From contig NZ_CP107783.1 of NCBI RefSeq assembly GCF_036345255.1, positions 8,301,001 to 8,365,000 on the forward strand: a stretch of 64,000 nt of DNA, read 5' to 3'. Below, piece after piece: positions 11,239 through 19,939 of the stretch. The first letter of the stretch is position 1. Each line of letters opens with the position of its first letter. The translations under genes and the position numbers were made by a program. This DNA is from Streptomyces sp. NBC_00569. Its GTDB lineage: Bacteria > Actinomycetota > Actinomycetes > Streptomycetales > Streptomycetaceae. Under the pieces are notes generated by a model. That model had not been told where the DNA came from and ran no database searches. It worked only from the letters and a program-made list of their open reading frames with translations.

Positions 11239-12783
11239 TCAACCCGCCTTGATCATGTCGGCGCACTTCTCGCCGATCATCATCGTCGTGATGCACGGAT
11301 TGACGGCAGGCAGGAACGGCATGACTGACGCGTCGGCCACCCGTAGCCCGCTGACCCCCTTGACCCGCAGTTGCGGGTCGAGCGGCGAGTCCGCGTCGGA
11401 CGCCGAGCCCATCCGGACTGTTCCCGCCGGGTGATACACCGTGTTGTGGGTCTCCTTGATGTACGCGAACAGCTCGTCGTCGGACTGAGCGGCCGGGCCG
11501 GGGGCGAGTTCGGTCCCCGCCCACGCGGCCATTGGCGCCTGCGCCGTGATCTCCCGTGCGAGCCGAAGCCCGTGGATCATCACCCGGATGTCGTGCTCAT
11601 CCGTGAAGTACCGCGGGTCCACCCTGGGCTTGTCGCGGAAGTCGCGGGTGCGCAGCCGCACCGTGCCCATGGACCGGGCCCGGGTGACGTTCGGCGTGAG
11701 ACAGAACGCGTTGTCCGTCGTCGGGTAGCCGTGCCGGTACGTGTTCATGTCGAAGGGCACCGAGCCGTAGTGGAACATCAAGTCGGGCCGGTCCAGGCCT
11801 GGTTCGGTTCCGGTGAAGATGCCGATCTCCCACCACTGCGTGGACCTCGTGACCATGGGCTGCTTCGCCTCCCACATGATCACACCCTCCGGATGGTCCT
11901 GGAGATGCGAGCCGACCCCGGGGGAGTCCACCCGCACGTCGACGCCGCAGTCGCGCAGGTCCCCGGCCGGGCCGATGCCCGACAGCATCAGCAGCTTCGG
12001 CGAGTCGATGGCCCCGCAGCTCACGATGACTTCACGCCGCGCCGCGACCGAGCCGCTGTGAATGGTGTCGGGCTCCAGGTATTCGACACCGGTGCAGCGA
12101 TGGTTGCCGTCGAACAGCAGCAGCCTGGCCTGGAGGCCGGTACGGATCTCCAGATTCGGCCGGCTGTCGAGAATCGGATGGAGATACGACACGGACGCGG
12201 ACGAACGGGTGCCGTCCTCACGGGCGTTGATCTGGAACCAGTGCGCGCCGCGCACCACCGTGGAGCCGGTGTTGAACGGCGTGGTGGGAATGCCCGCGTC
12301 GGCGCAGGCGGCCAACAGGGCTCTGCCGCACGGGTCGTGGGGCGGGATCGTGCGGATGGTCACGGGACCGGAGCGGCCATGGTGGTCGCCGGGCGCGTCG
12401 TTGGTCTCCAGGCGCTGGTAGAGCGGGTAGCAGTCCGCGGCGCTCCACCCCGTACAGCCCAGCGTCCCCCACTCGTCGAGATCCTCGGCCGGCGCCCAGA
12501 ACGCGATGCAGGAGTTGTGCGACGAGCAGCCGCCGAGGACCTTGCCACGGGCGTGCCGCAGGAAACTGTTGCCGTTCTCCTGCGGCTCCACCGGGTAGCC
12601 CCAGTCGTAACCGGACTCCAGCAGGGCCATCCACCGCTCCAGCCGCAGGATGCTGTCGTCGCCGACGTCGGAGGGACCGGCTTCCAGCACACAGACAGTG
12701 ACGGCCGGGTCCTCGCTCAGCCGCGCGGCCACGACCGCCCCGGCCGTACCACCGCCGACCACCACGTAATCGAACTCATCCAC
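11239..12783 (-). CDS. GMC-family FAD oxidoreductase (choline dehydrogenase/alcohol oxidase-like)
   Basis: Encodes 514 residues. The N-terminal VVVGGGTAGAVVAARLSE is the FAD Rossmann loop with LEAG following; GGCSSHNSCIAFWAP is the GMC substrate loop; the C-terminal YHPAGTVRMG carries the catalytic histidine and VNPCITTMMIGEK is the closing motif. The GTG at 12783 is chosen because GAAGGAG precedes it by about 8 nt. It is the last gene of a leftward operon with an APC permease (20 bp upstream) and an aldehyde dehydrogenase, which together would oxidise an imported alcohol to an acid. Choline to glycine betaine is the obvious model, but the substrate is inferred. Confidence 0.88.
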   Translation of the reverse strand: MDEFDYVVVGGGTAGAVVAARLSEDPAVTVCVLEAGPSDVGDDSILRLERWMALLESGYDWGYPVEPQENGNSFLRHARGKVLGGCSSHNSCIAFWAPAEDLDEWGTLGCTGWSAADCYPLYQRLETNDAPGDHHGRSGPVTIRTIPPHDPCGRALLAACADAGIPTTPFNTGSTVVRGAHWFQINAREDGTRSSASVSYLHPILDSRPNLEIRTGLQARLLLFDGNHRCTGVEYLEPDTIHSGSVAARREVIVSCGAIDSPKLLMLSGIGPAGDLRDCGVDVRVDSPGVGSHLQDHPEGVIMWEAKQPMVTRSTQWWEIGIFTGTEPGLDRPDLMFHYGSVPFDMNTYRHGYPTTDNAFCLTPNVTRARSMGTVRLRTRDFRDKPRVDPRYFTDEHDIRVMIHGLRLAREITAQAPMAAWAGTELAPGPAAQSDDELFAYIKETHNTVYHPAGTVRMGSASDADSPLDPQLRVKGVSGLRVADASVMPFLPAVNPCITTMMIGEKCADMIKAG

Positions 12784-12803
12784 CTCTGCTGCTCCTTCTC
12801 GAC

Positions 12804-14372
12804 TCAGGCTCCGCCCTGGGCCGGCGCGGGCTCCGGGGGTTCTCCGACGGCGTGTTCGGCGATCACGCCGGTCTTCTTGCGCTGGACGAACCAGTAGTAG
12901 GTGAAGCCCGCGGCCGCGACGACGCCGACGAACAGGACGCCGCCCCAGCGCAGATACCAGTGCTGGGGTCCGGTGGCGTTGTAGACCGCGGCGCGCGGCC
13001 ACAGCAGGTTGACCGACATCGCGGCGCCCCAGAGCACCGCCAGGATGTTGACCGGCAGGCCGAAGCGGCCCAGTGAGAAGCAGCCGGGCGCGGGCGTCCA
13101 CTCGCCCCGCAGCCGCTGGACCAGCATCGGCCCCGTGACCAGCAGATACGCGATGTAGATCATGATGATGGCGATGCTGGTGACGACCGAGAAGATCTGC
13201 GGTTGTTTGACGTTGACGACGAGGATGGCGATCGCCACGATCCCGATCAGGCACGTGGCGACCACCGGTGTCCTGAACCGCGGGCTGATCCTGGCCAGTC
13301 GGGAGCCGGCCGGCAGGTTGTTGTCACGGGCCATCGCGAACGCCATGCGCAGACCGGCGGTCTGGACGGACAGGGCGCACACCGTGATGGCGATGACGAC
13401 GCACCACAGCACGGCCAGGCCGACCGTCTCGCCGAGCGTGGCCTTCACCACGTACTGCAGACCGTCCACCGACAGCTCTTTGGCCTGCAGATCAGGGGTG
13501 GCGAGCAGCGCGAAGAGCAGGATCAGGCCGCCCAGGACGAAGGAGGCGATGAGCGCGCGCAGGATGGCGCGCGGAGCGTTGCGGGCCGGATCGATGGACT
13601 CCTCGCCGAGCGAGGAGGCGGTGTCGAAGCCGTACATCACGTACGCCGAGGCGAGCGACGCGGTCAGGAACGCGCCGAGGTAGCCGAGCGGCTGGCCCTG
13701 TCCGTGGCCGCCGGTGTCGAGGAGCGCGCTCGGACCGCGGGTGATGTGCGCTGCCAGCAGGCACACCAGCACGACCGCGGCGATCAACTCGATGAAGACC
13801 CCGGCGGAGTTGATGGTGGCCATCAGTTTGACGCCGAAGGCGTTGACCAGGGTGGTGAAGAGGATGAGGATCGTGCCCAGGAGCACGGCGTTGGCGGCCG
13901 CGTCGTACTGTCCCGTCCCGTCGCCGATCACTTGGAAGACGCTCGAGATCTGAGGCAGCGTCAGCTGGTACGCGAGGGCGACGGCGGCCAGCGACACCAT
14001 GGTCGCGATCGTCATCATCCAGCCCGCCAGCCAGCCGATGTGCGGACCGCCCGTGTGCTTGGCCCAGTTGTAGACCGACCCCGCGACGGGGAAGCGCCCC
14101 GCGAGTTCACAGAAGCTCAGCGCCACCATCAGCTGGCCGATGAAGACCATCGGCCACGACCACCAGTAGGCCGGCCCGCCGAAGCTGACGCCGAAGTAGA
14201 ACAGCTGGAAGGTGCCGGTCAGGATGGAGATGTAACTGATTCCGGCGGCGAAGGTGTGGAAATTGCCGAGGGTGCGCTTGAGTTCGGGCTTGTAGCCCAG
14301 CTCCGTGAGCGCGGCGTCCTGGTCGTGACCACTCGCGGCGTGACCAGGTCCGTCAGGCGGAATGTCCGGCAT
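12804..14372 (-). CDS. APC-superfamily amino acid/amine permease
   Basis: A 522-residue permease with about 12 membrane helices and a hydrophilic N-terminus (LTELGYKPELKRTLGNFHTFA). That block and GSVYNWAKHTGGPHIGWLAGW are typical of the ACT/BAT1 GABA-choline permease branch. SLGEESIDPARNAPRAI is the conserved loop of that branch. It sits between the aldehyde dehydrogenase (42 bp upstream) and GMC oxidase genes and probably imports their substrate. The C-terminal tail (EPPEPAPAQGGA) is cytoplasmic and unconserved. Confidence 0.88.
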   Translation of the reverse strand: MPDIPPDGPGHAASGHDQDAALTELGYKPELKRTLGNFHTFAAGISYISILTGTFQLFYFGVSFGGPAYWWSWPMVFIGQLMVALSFCELAGRFPVAGSVYNWAKHTGGPHIGWLAGWMMTIATMVSLAAVALAYQLTLPQISSVFQVIGDGTGQYDAAANAVLLGTILILFTTLVNAFGVKLMATINSAGVFIELIAAVVLVCLLAAHITRGPSALLDTGGHGQGQPLGYLGAFLTASLASAYVMYGFDTASSLGEESIDPARNAPRAILRALIASFVLGGLILLFALLATPDLQAKELSVDGLQYVVKATLGETVGLAVLWCVVIAITVCALSVQTAGLRMAFAMARDNNLPAGSRLARISPRFRTPVVATCLIGIVAIAILVVNVKQPQIFSVVTSIAIIMIYIAYLLVTGPMLVQRLRGEWTPAPGCFSLGRFGLPVNILAVLWGAAMSVNLLWPRAAVYNATGPQHWYLRWGGVLFVGVVAAAGFTYYWFVQRKKTGVIAEHAVGEPPEPAPAQGGA

Positions 14373-14414
14373 CGCCGTTCTCCTCTCCCGCGCGGGTGGT
14401 GGCGTGCCCAGGGC

Positions 14415-15884
14415 TCACTCGAACCACCGCTGCGGCCGTGACGCGGTGTTACGCCAGATGTGCTTGGCCTCCCGGTACTCCGCGAGGCCGGTCGGACCCA
14501 GCTCCCGGCCGACGCCGGACTGCTTCATACCGCCCCACTCGGCCTGCGGTACGTAGGGGTGGAAGTCGTTGATCCATACGGTCCCGGCGTTCAGCAGGGA
14601 CGCGACCCGCTCGGCTCGCTCGGCGTTCTGCGTCCAGACCGCACCGGTCAGGCCGTAGACGGTGTCATTCGCGAGGGCGACCGCCTCGGCCTCGTCGCGG
14701 AACCGCTCGACGGTCAGGACCGGTCCGAAGGACTCGTCGCGCACCACCGACATGCCCGCGGTGCACTCGGTGAGGACGGTCGGCGGATAGAAGTAACCGT
14801 CCCGAAGCGCCGGGTCGTCGGGCCGGACGCCACCGCAGCGCAGCACCGCACCCTCCGCGACACCCGCGGCCACATACGCCTCGACCTTGTCGCGGTGGGC
14901 GGCGGAGATCAGCGGACCCGTGCGGGCGTCCTCGTCGAACGGGCCGCCCATCGGGATCGCCCGGGCCCGCGCCACCAGGTCCTCGACGAACCTGTCGTGC
15001 AGCCCGTCCTGGACCAGCAGCCGCGCCCCGGCCGAACAGACCTGACCGGAGTGCAGGAACACGGCCATCAGGGCGTAGTCGACAGCCGTCTCGTAGTCGG
15101 CGTCGTCGAACACGATGTTGGGATTCTTGCCGCCGAGTTCCAGAGCCACCTTCTTCACGGTGGCCGCGGCCGCGGCCATGATGCGCCGTCCCGTGACGAG
15201 ACCACCGGTGAACGACACCATGTCGACCCGAGGGTCCTCGGTGAGCGGTGCCCCCGCGTCCGGACCGGTGCCCAGGACGAGATTGGCGACCCCGTCGGGC
15301 AGCCCGGTCTCGGCCAGCAGCCGCATCAGGACGATCGCGGTGTGGGGAGTGAGCTCGCTGGGCTTGAGGACGAAGGTGTTGCCCGCGCCGAGCGCGGGGG
15401 CGACCTTCCAGGCGGTCTGCAGCAGCGGATAGTTCCAGGGAGTGATCAGCGCGCACACACCGACCGGCACGTGCACCACCCGGCTGTCCACGCCGGGGGT
15501 GCCGGTGTCGACGATCCGGTCGGTGCCCCCGGAGGCCACCAGATTGCCGAAGTAGCGGAAGCAGTTGGCGATGTCGTCCATGTCGTACTCGCTCTCCGCG
15601 AGCCGTTTCCCGGTGTCCAGGGATTCGGCGCGGGCGAGTGCGTCCTTGTCACGCTCGATGAGGACGGCCACGCGCAGCAGCAGCGCGCCGCGCTCGGCCG
15701 CCGGTGTGGCGGGCCACGGTCCGCGGTCGAAGGCTTCACGGGCCGCGGCGACCGCCGCCGCCGCGTCCTGCGGACCCGCCTCGTCGACCGTGGCGACCAG
15801 CGTGCCGTCGGCCGGGCAGCGGATCTCGCGCACCCGCCCGTCGACGGCGGCGATCCACCTGCCACCGATGAACAGCTCAGGCAT
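14415..15884 (-). CDS. Aldehyde dehydrogenase, betaine-aldehyde-dehydrogenase-like
   Basis: A 489-residue NAD(P)-dependent aldehyde dehydrogenase. The general base Glu249 is in LELGGKNPN, the catalytic Cys283 is in HSGQVCSAGA, and the cofactor motif is in SFTGGLVTG. The ATG at 15884 has a strong GGAGGAG eight bases upstream. It is first in a leftward operon followed by an APC permease and a GMC oxidoreductase. The order and partners suggest alcohol to aldehyde to carboxylate oxidation, for example choline to glycine betaine as an osmoprotectant or carbon source. The ALDH call is firm, its substrate is not. Confidence 0.92.
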   Translation of the reverse strand: MPELFIGGRWIAAVDGRVREIRCPADGTLVATVDEAGPQDAAAAVAAAREAFDRGPWPATPAAERGALLLRVAVLIERDKDALARAESLDTGKRLAESEYDMDDIANCFRYFGNLVASGGTDRIVDTGTPGVDSRVVHVPVGVCALITPWNYPLLQTAWKVAPALGAGNTFVLKPSELTPHTAIVLMRLLAETGLPDGVANLVLGTGPDAGAPLTEDPRVDMVSFTGGLVTGRRIMAAAAATVKKVALELGGKNPNIVFDDADYETAVDYALMAVFLHSGQVCSAGARLLVQDGLHDRFVEDLVARARAIPMGGPFDEDARTGPLISAAHRDKVEAYVAAGVAEGAVLRCGGVRPDDPALRDGYFYPPTVLTECTAGMSVVRDESFGPVLTVERFRDEAEAVALANDTVYGLTGAVWTQNAERAERVASLLNAGTVWINDFHPYVPQAEWGGMKQSGVGRELGPTGLAEYREAKHIWRNTASRPQRWFE

Positions 15885-16199
15885 GCAGACTCCTCCGGGT
15901 CGGACGTTCGGTCCAGCTCCCGAGCACGACCGGTCCCCCGACCCTGCTCCCGGGCACGCGGTGTGGTGCTCCGTCAACCGACAGTAAGTACGCGGCGTCG
16001 TCGGCGCAGCACCACGGGGGCCGGCGGTGAGGTGAGAGGCGTCCCGTTGCCGGCCGTCAGGCGCGACCACCCGGCGGTGCTCGTGCCATGTCAGGGAAGT
16101 CGGCGGGTCCCAGTGAGGCGGCTCGCGGGCGGGCGGCTCGCCGGCTGTGTTCGCCCGCCGGTTCGGAGGCCGGCGGTGCGCCGTCCCGTGCGTTGTGGT

Positions 16200-16285
16200 C
16201 CATTGGTCCCCTCCCGGCCCACGCGTGGAGCGCCTGACTGGGCCATTGGCCCAAGGCATTCGCCTGCTGTTGATCCATAGGCCCT
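16200..16285. promoter_or_regulatory. Three repeats CCAT(T/A)GG(T/C)CC before the truncated FUSC gene
   Basis: Copies begin at 16200 (CCATTGGTCCC), 16243 (CCATTGGCCC, inside the perfect palindrome GGGCCATTGGCCC at 16240-16252) and 16275 (CCATAGGCCC). Spacings of 43 and 32 bp are near whole helical turns, as for operator arrays. They lie between the divergent aldehyde dehydrogenase operon and the FUSC remnant. The rest of 15885-16294 holds GC-rich sequence with no gene. Confidence 0.4.
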
Positions 16286-16294
16286 TGAGATGCT

Positions 16295-16798
16295 GTGATG
16301 TTTCCGTCGATGGCGCTGCGGGATCTCCGCGGCGCCTTTTTCATGCGGAGTTTCGCGGTGACGCGGAAAGGGTGGGCGGCTGTGCTGAAGAGGGTGTTCG
16401 TGGCTCCGGATCCGGGGCGGCTGCGGCTGCGCTTCGCGGCCCGTGGCGTCCTCGGAATCGGCCTTGCGGTGGCCCTGTGCGGGCTCGCCGGACACTCGCT
16501 CGTCGCGGCCATCACCGGTGGCCTGGCCGCGCTGCTCGCCCTGTTCACGGTGACCGACGCGACGGTGCGCGGACAGGCCGTGACGACCGCGCTGCTCCCG
16601 GCCGTCGGACTCCCGGTGCTCGGGCTCGCGGCCGCGCTGCACGACGTGCCCGTCGCCCGTGACCTGGCGTTCCTCGCGGTCGTGGGCGCCGGCGTGTACG
16701 CGCGGCGGTGGGGGCCGCGCGGGCACTCCCTCGGCGTGTTCGCGTTCATGACCTTCTTCGCCATGTCAAGGGCGCGACAGGCAACCAGTCCCGTATAG
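16295..16798 (+). pseudogene. N-terminal fragment of an FUSC (fusaric acid resistance-like) membrane protein
   Basis: The frame encodes a basic start and four hydrophobic segments (GVLGIGLAVALCGLAG, LVAAITGGLAALLALF, TALLPAVGLPVLGLAAAL, DLAFLAVVGAGVYA) followed by RRWGPRGHSLGVFAFMTFF, the typical N-terminal membrane half of FUSC proteins, which normally run to 600-750 residues. Homology stops abruptly after FAFMTFFAM at about 16764 and the frame ends 11 codons later. A GTG at 16382 could be the true start. The break marks the left edge of the decayed island, so this is read as a gene truncated by deletion or insertion. Confidence 0.75.
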
Positions 16799-17099
16799 CC
16801 GGTGTTCTTGCTGGTCGGAGCTGTGCTGGGGTGCACTCGGCGAGCCGCATGTGTGGCCACGTGTTGTCGGGTGAATCAGGGTGCGTGCTGACCACTTGCT
16901 GACTTCCCTGACGCACCGTTAGGTGACGGTGTGGGTGCGCGTTCTGTGGTGAGGCCGGTGACCGTGCGGACCGAGTGGCGGGGCGGAACAGGTGCTCCAA
17001 AGAGCCGAGCCCGAAGCGGCGGATCAGAGTCGCCAGCAGTATGGCGCCCGCGACGAAGGTCAGGGACGCCGGCAGCGCTGCCCGGGCTTCGCCTCGAAT

Positions 17100-17479
17100 G
17101 GTGGACCCGGCCCGCCCGGCTCAAGAGGAGGCCTGGGACGCCCTGCGCCGCGCTTTCGACGTGATCGCCGAGCCCTAGACCGGCGAGCCCGGACCTCCGA
17201 TGGGCATGATGCGGCTGCTCAGCGACGCCTGCACGTTGATGACGCGGCACTGGGAGAAGACGCAGGGCTGGCAGAGCATGCTGGCGCCAGAGATCTCCCG
17301 TCGGCTCGGCGGGCCGGATCCCGTCATCGACATGCGGGCCAACGCACTCGCGGCGGCCGCGATCTCGTGCCTGGACGCGGCCGCCGATGCTGGACCGCAA
17401 GCGGCGGGACCCCTCGATGCCGGACCTCGTGGACCAGGCGATGGGCATCCTGCGGGAACCGGGCGACGTTTCCGGATAA
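17100..17479 (+). pseudogene. TetR-family regulator, C-terminal remnant with in-frame stop and frameshift
   Basis: Reading QEEAWDALRRAFDVIAEP, then TAG at 17176-17178, then in the same frame TGEPGPPMGMMRLLSDACTL and QGWQSMLAPEISRRL, then AALAAAAISCLDAAADA-type helices. Around 17390 the frame must shift to continue PSMPDLVDQAMGILREPG to a TAA at 17477-17479. This is the ligand-binding C-terminal half of an actinobacterial TetR regulator; the N-terminal HTH is missing. It is a clear pseudogene. About 300 bp to the left (16799-17099) show only scraps, including a possible reverse-strand membrane-protein tail around 17000-17070 (LTFVAGAILLATLIRRFG). Confidence 0.7.
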
Positions 17480-17603
17480 CGCATCACGCCCGCGTGCTTG
17501 GGCCTCCCCTACGGCCGTACCTCGCGCAAGGCAGGGGCCAGGCGGCGAGCACAGGCAACTGCCTTGCCGTAGCGGTGCCTAATCGACCGCGCCGCTGAAC
17601 ATC

Positions 17604-18164
17604 GTGCCATTCCGAGCAGCGGCACGATCCCAGGAAGGACAAATCACGAAACTTACTGCTATCGGTGCTGGCGCCATCGGGGGCAATCTGGCCTGCAAGC
17701 TTGCCGCCGCCGGTCACGACGTACAGGTGGCCGACGCCAGGGGCCCCGAGGCCGTCCCGGCTGACGTGCTGGAGCCCGGCGCCCGCGCCGTGCCCCTGGA
17801 CTCTGCTGTACGGGACAGGGACGTGATCATCATGTCCATCCCCTTCGAGCGTGCCCCAGAACTGGCCGACGTGCTCGCCCTGGTCTCCGACGAGACGGTG
17901 GTCATCGACACAACCAACTACTACCCGCACCTCAGCGGGCCCATCGAGGCAGTGGACAGCGGGCAGGTGGAAAGCGTGCGTAACGCCGAAGCCCTGGGCC
18001 GGCCGCTGGCCAAGGCATGGAACGCCGCCCTGGCCGAGACCCCCCGGATGCACGAGGGTCCGGAGCCGTCTCCGCGTCAGCCGAGGCGCTGCTGGCGCGC
18101 CCACGCGTCGACTTCGGAGACCTTGAACTGCAGCTTTGCGTTCCGGCCGGCGCCGAACTTGTAG
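17604..18164 (+). pseudogene. F420-dependent NADP reductase-like Rossmann protein, truncated
   Basis: The protein ITKLTAIGAGAIGGNLACKL, then DVLEPGARAVPLDSAV, VIIMSIPFERAP and ETVVIDTTNYYP is an NADPH:F420 oxidoreductase/NAD-binding fold (GxGxxGxxLA). Homology ends near 18040 after KAWNAALAET, where about 210 residues would be usual, and the frame runs on into unrelated DNA opposite the excisionase-like gene. The natural start position (AGGAAGGA at 17632-17639 followed by ITKLTAIG) carries ATC rather than ATG at 17643; otherwise translation must begin at the GTG at 17604. Confidence 0.7.
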
Positions 18165-18262
18165 ACGGCCAAGCCGAGGCGGGGTGCGTCGCGATAGACC
18201 CAGGTGAGAGACATGTTGAGGTACTCGGCGGTCTGCTTGGCATCCATGAAGCGCGGGGGCAT
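18077..18262 (-). CDS. Excisionase-like / MerR-type helix-turn-helix protein
   Basis: A 61-residue protein, MPPRFMDAKQTAEYLNMSLT, then WVYRDAPRLGLAVYKFGAGR, KLQFKVSEVDAWARQQ. This is the excisionase-type winged HTH (helix_turn_helix_17) that normally sits beside a tyrosine integrase in actinobacterial integrative elements. GGAGGT is only 3 nt from this ATG; an in-frame start at 18409 (110 residues) is possible but lacks a good site. No integrase follows: the sequence to the left is the truncated F420-reductase-like gene, so the integrase was probably deleted. Confidence 0.7.
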   Translation of the reverse strand: MPPRFMDAKQTAEYLNMSLTWVYRDAPRLGLAVYKFGAGRNAKLQFKVSEVDAWARQQRLG

Positions 18263-19087
18263 CCGACCTCCAATACTTGTGCGGGAGATCAGTGTCAGCA
18301 CGGGATGCGACTTGGTGAGGCCGTAGGAGGCCTGGTACGAGTTCGTCATTCCGTTCGGGAGGGCGGATCGTTGCCCGGGATCGTCGAAGCGGACGATCTG
18401 GGTACTCACGTCATGAAGTTGTCTACCGCGTCGCGCTGACCTGGAGCGATGCAGCTTCAGTCGCCTCTGGCCAGCGCAGATCAGTCTTTGAGGGTCTGTC
18501 AGAGTGCGTGCCGTCTTATGCAGTCGATGCTCCCCAGCAGCGCTGATCCTCCCCAGATTCCCCCCAGGGAAGGCCGCCGTGACGGACGGCGAGAGACGAA
18601 ACTTGGCGCTGTCGCTGGCACGGTGAGTGACTGTAGCGGGTGCTCAACCGGCATCCCGGGGGTGATCTCGGCTCCAAGATCTCCGCCCTGTGCGTACCCG
18701 TCGCTTCGAAGGCACTGCGTCCGGCCACTGATAGCGAGGCGGCTGCCCGCCCTGAGCCGTGACGGTCCCACATGGCACAGGTAGTCGGAACCGTCTTCTG
18801 ACGTCCACGTGGTCCAGTTCGACGCCGTTCACGCAGGTTTGGTCTTGGTGGTTCAGGTGCGTCGACGCTGTTGGTGACACGGACGTGACAGAGGTTGACC
18901 CTCGTCGGCCTGCGGGGCCGCTGGCGCGGCGCTGGTGGGCCGCGGCCTGGGAGTGGATGCTTCCGGTAGGTCGGGGCATGCCCAAGAACTCGAACAGCTG
19001 TAGGCATCGTGGCGCGGGATGACTACGATCGCAGTCGTTCGCTCGTGACCTGTTGTGGGTGCAAATTGCGCAGCGAGAGGGCGGCGG
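18263..19087. other. Region without a recognisable gene
   Basis: About 825 bp with stops in all frames or only unsupported open frames. No family resemblance was seen on either strand. It holds the promoter of the excisionase-like gene and presumably part of the lost element. Confidence 0.5.
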
Positions 19088-19213
19088 GTGGCCGATGTGG
19101 AGCTATCCGGGGAGGCGGTCGACGATCGCACGAGTGTCCGTACTAGCCTTGCCGTTCGTTTGGACGCGCTTCCGTGTCTAGGGCCGGTTGAGGTCCGTTG
19201 GCTTTGTTGTTGA
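19088..19213 (+). CDS. Possible 41-residue small ORF upstream of an unknown gene
   Basis: GTG at 19088 is preceded by GAGAGGG at a fair distance and opens VADVELSGEAVDDRTSV to a TGA at 19211-19213. It is rich in acidic residues and has no Cys until its end. It partly overlaps the earliest TTG start of the next gene. No family is recognised; it may be chance. Confidence 0.25.
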   Translation: MADVELSGEAVDDRTSVRTSLAVRLDALPCLGPVEVRWLCC

Positions 19214-19307
19214 GGCTGCTTCCGGTGGCGCGGGGCAAGCGGTAAGGATGAGCGCGTACAGCCCTGCTGGGGAGAGCGTCGGGTGCAGGACGAGAGCGGG
19301 TTGGTCG

Positions 19308-19925
19308 ATGGCAATCGCGGCACGAGAGCCCTTGGGTGTGGTTGCGGGAGCGCTGGCTCCCGGCGATCTCGTACCCCGTGATGCGAACCTGGCGGTTGTT
19401 GAAGCCGAGGGGGCGAAGGTCGTTGCGGCCTACCGAGTCGAGGCGCGAGAGCGGGAGCGACGGGCGGCTGCGGGTATGCCACCCCTGACGCGGCCGGATG
19501 CCCTGAACCTCTTGATGGCGCTGCCGCTCGGCGAGCCTGTTCCTGCCGGATCACTGAACGGCAGGGAACGCCGAGCGTTGAAGTGCCTGCCGAAGGGGGC
19601 GGTGGTCCGACGCGACGGATTGATTACCCGTCTGGCAGCCCAGCCGGTCCACGTCGACATGGTGTTCGTGCCCGGACGCAGCTGGGAATCGGCGATGGAG
19701 CGGGCCGAGCGGTTCACGCCATTCACTGCTCGTTCCGTATTGATCGATGGCGCGTTGCGGCGCAAGAACGAGGCGGTGATGCGCGCTGACTTCTACGGCA
19801 TCGGATTGCTCCACGTCCAGGGTGATGCGGTCGAGGTTGTTGTGCCACCCAGCCCCTTCGTGCGCAAGCGCCATACGGTTGCTGGCTGGAAATTCTTGGA
19901 AGACGTCCACCGTCAGCTCCCCTGA
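19308..19925 (+). CDS. Hypothetical protein, unrecognised, convergent with the TGT-like gene
   Basis: About 205 residues from the ATG at 19308; in-frame alternatives are ATG 19248 and TTG 19188, none with a strong ribosome site. Visible: AAREPLGVVAGALAPGDLVP, a basic helix RVEARERERRAAA, PLGEPVPAGSLNGRERRALK, a block PVHVDMVFVPGRSWESAMER and an ending GDAVEVVVPPSPFVRKRHTV. No signal peptide or membrane segment. Codon use is Streptomyces-like and the frame is clean over 600 nt, so it is probably a real gene. It ends 14 bp from the stop of the TGT-like gene. I recognise no family. Confidence 0.55.
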   Translation: MAIAAREPLGVVAGALAPGDLVPRDANLAVVEAEGAKVVAAYRVEARERERRAAAGMPPLTRPDALNLLMALPLGEPVPAGSLNGRERRALKCLPKGAVVRRDGLITRLAAQPVHVDMVFVPGRSWESAMERAERFTPFTARSVLIDGALRRKNEAVMRADFYGIGLLHVQGDAVEVVVPPSPFVRKRHTVAGWKFLEDVHRQLP

Positions 19926-19939
19926 GCGGGTGCATCCGG

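Noticed and set aside
16985..17075. Reverse-strand LTFVAGAILLATLIRRFG, similar to the end of a DUF418 membrane protein
   Set aside because: About 25 residues only; mentioned with the TetR remnant but not called.
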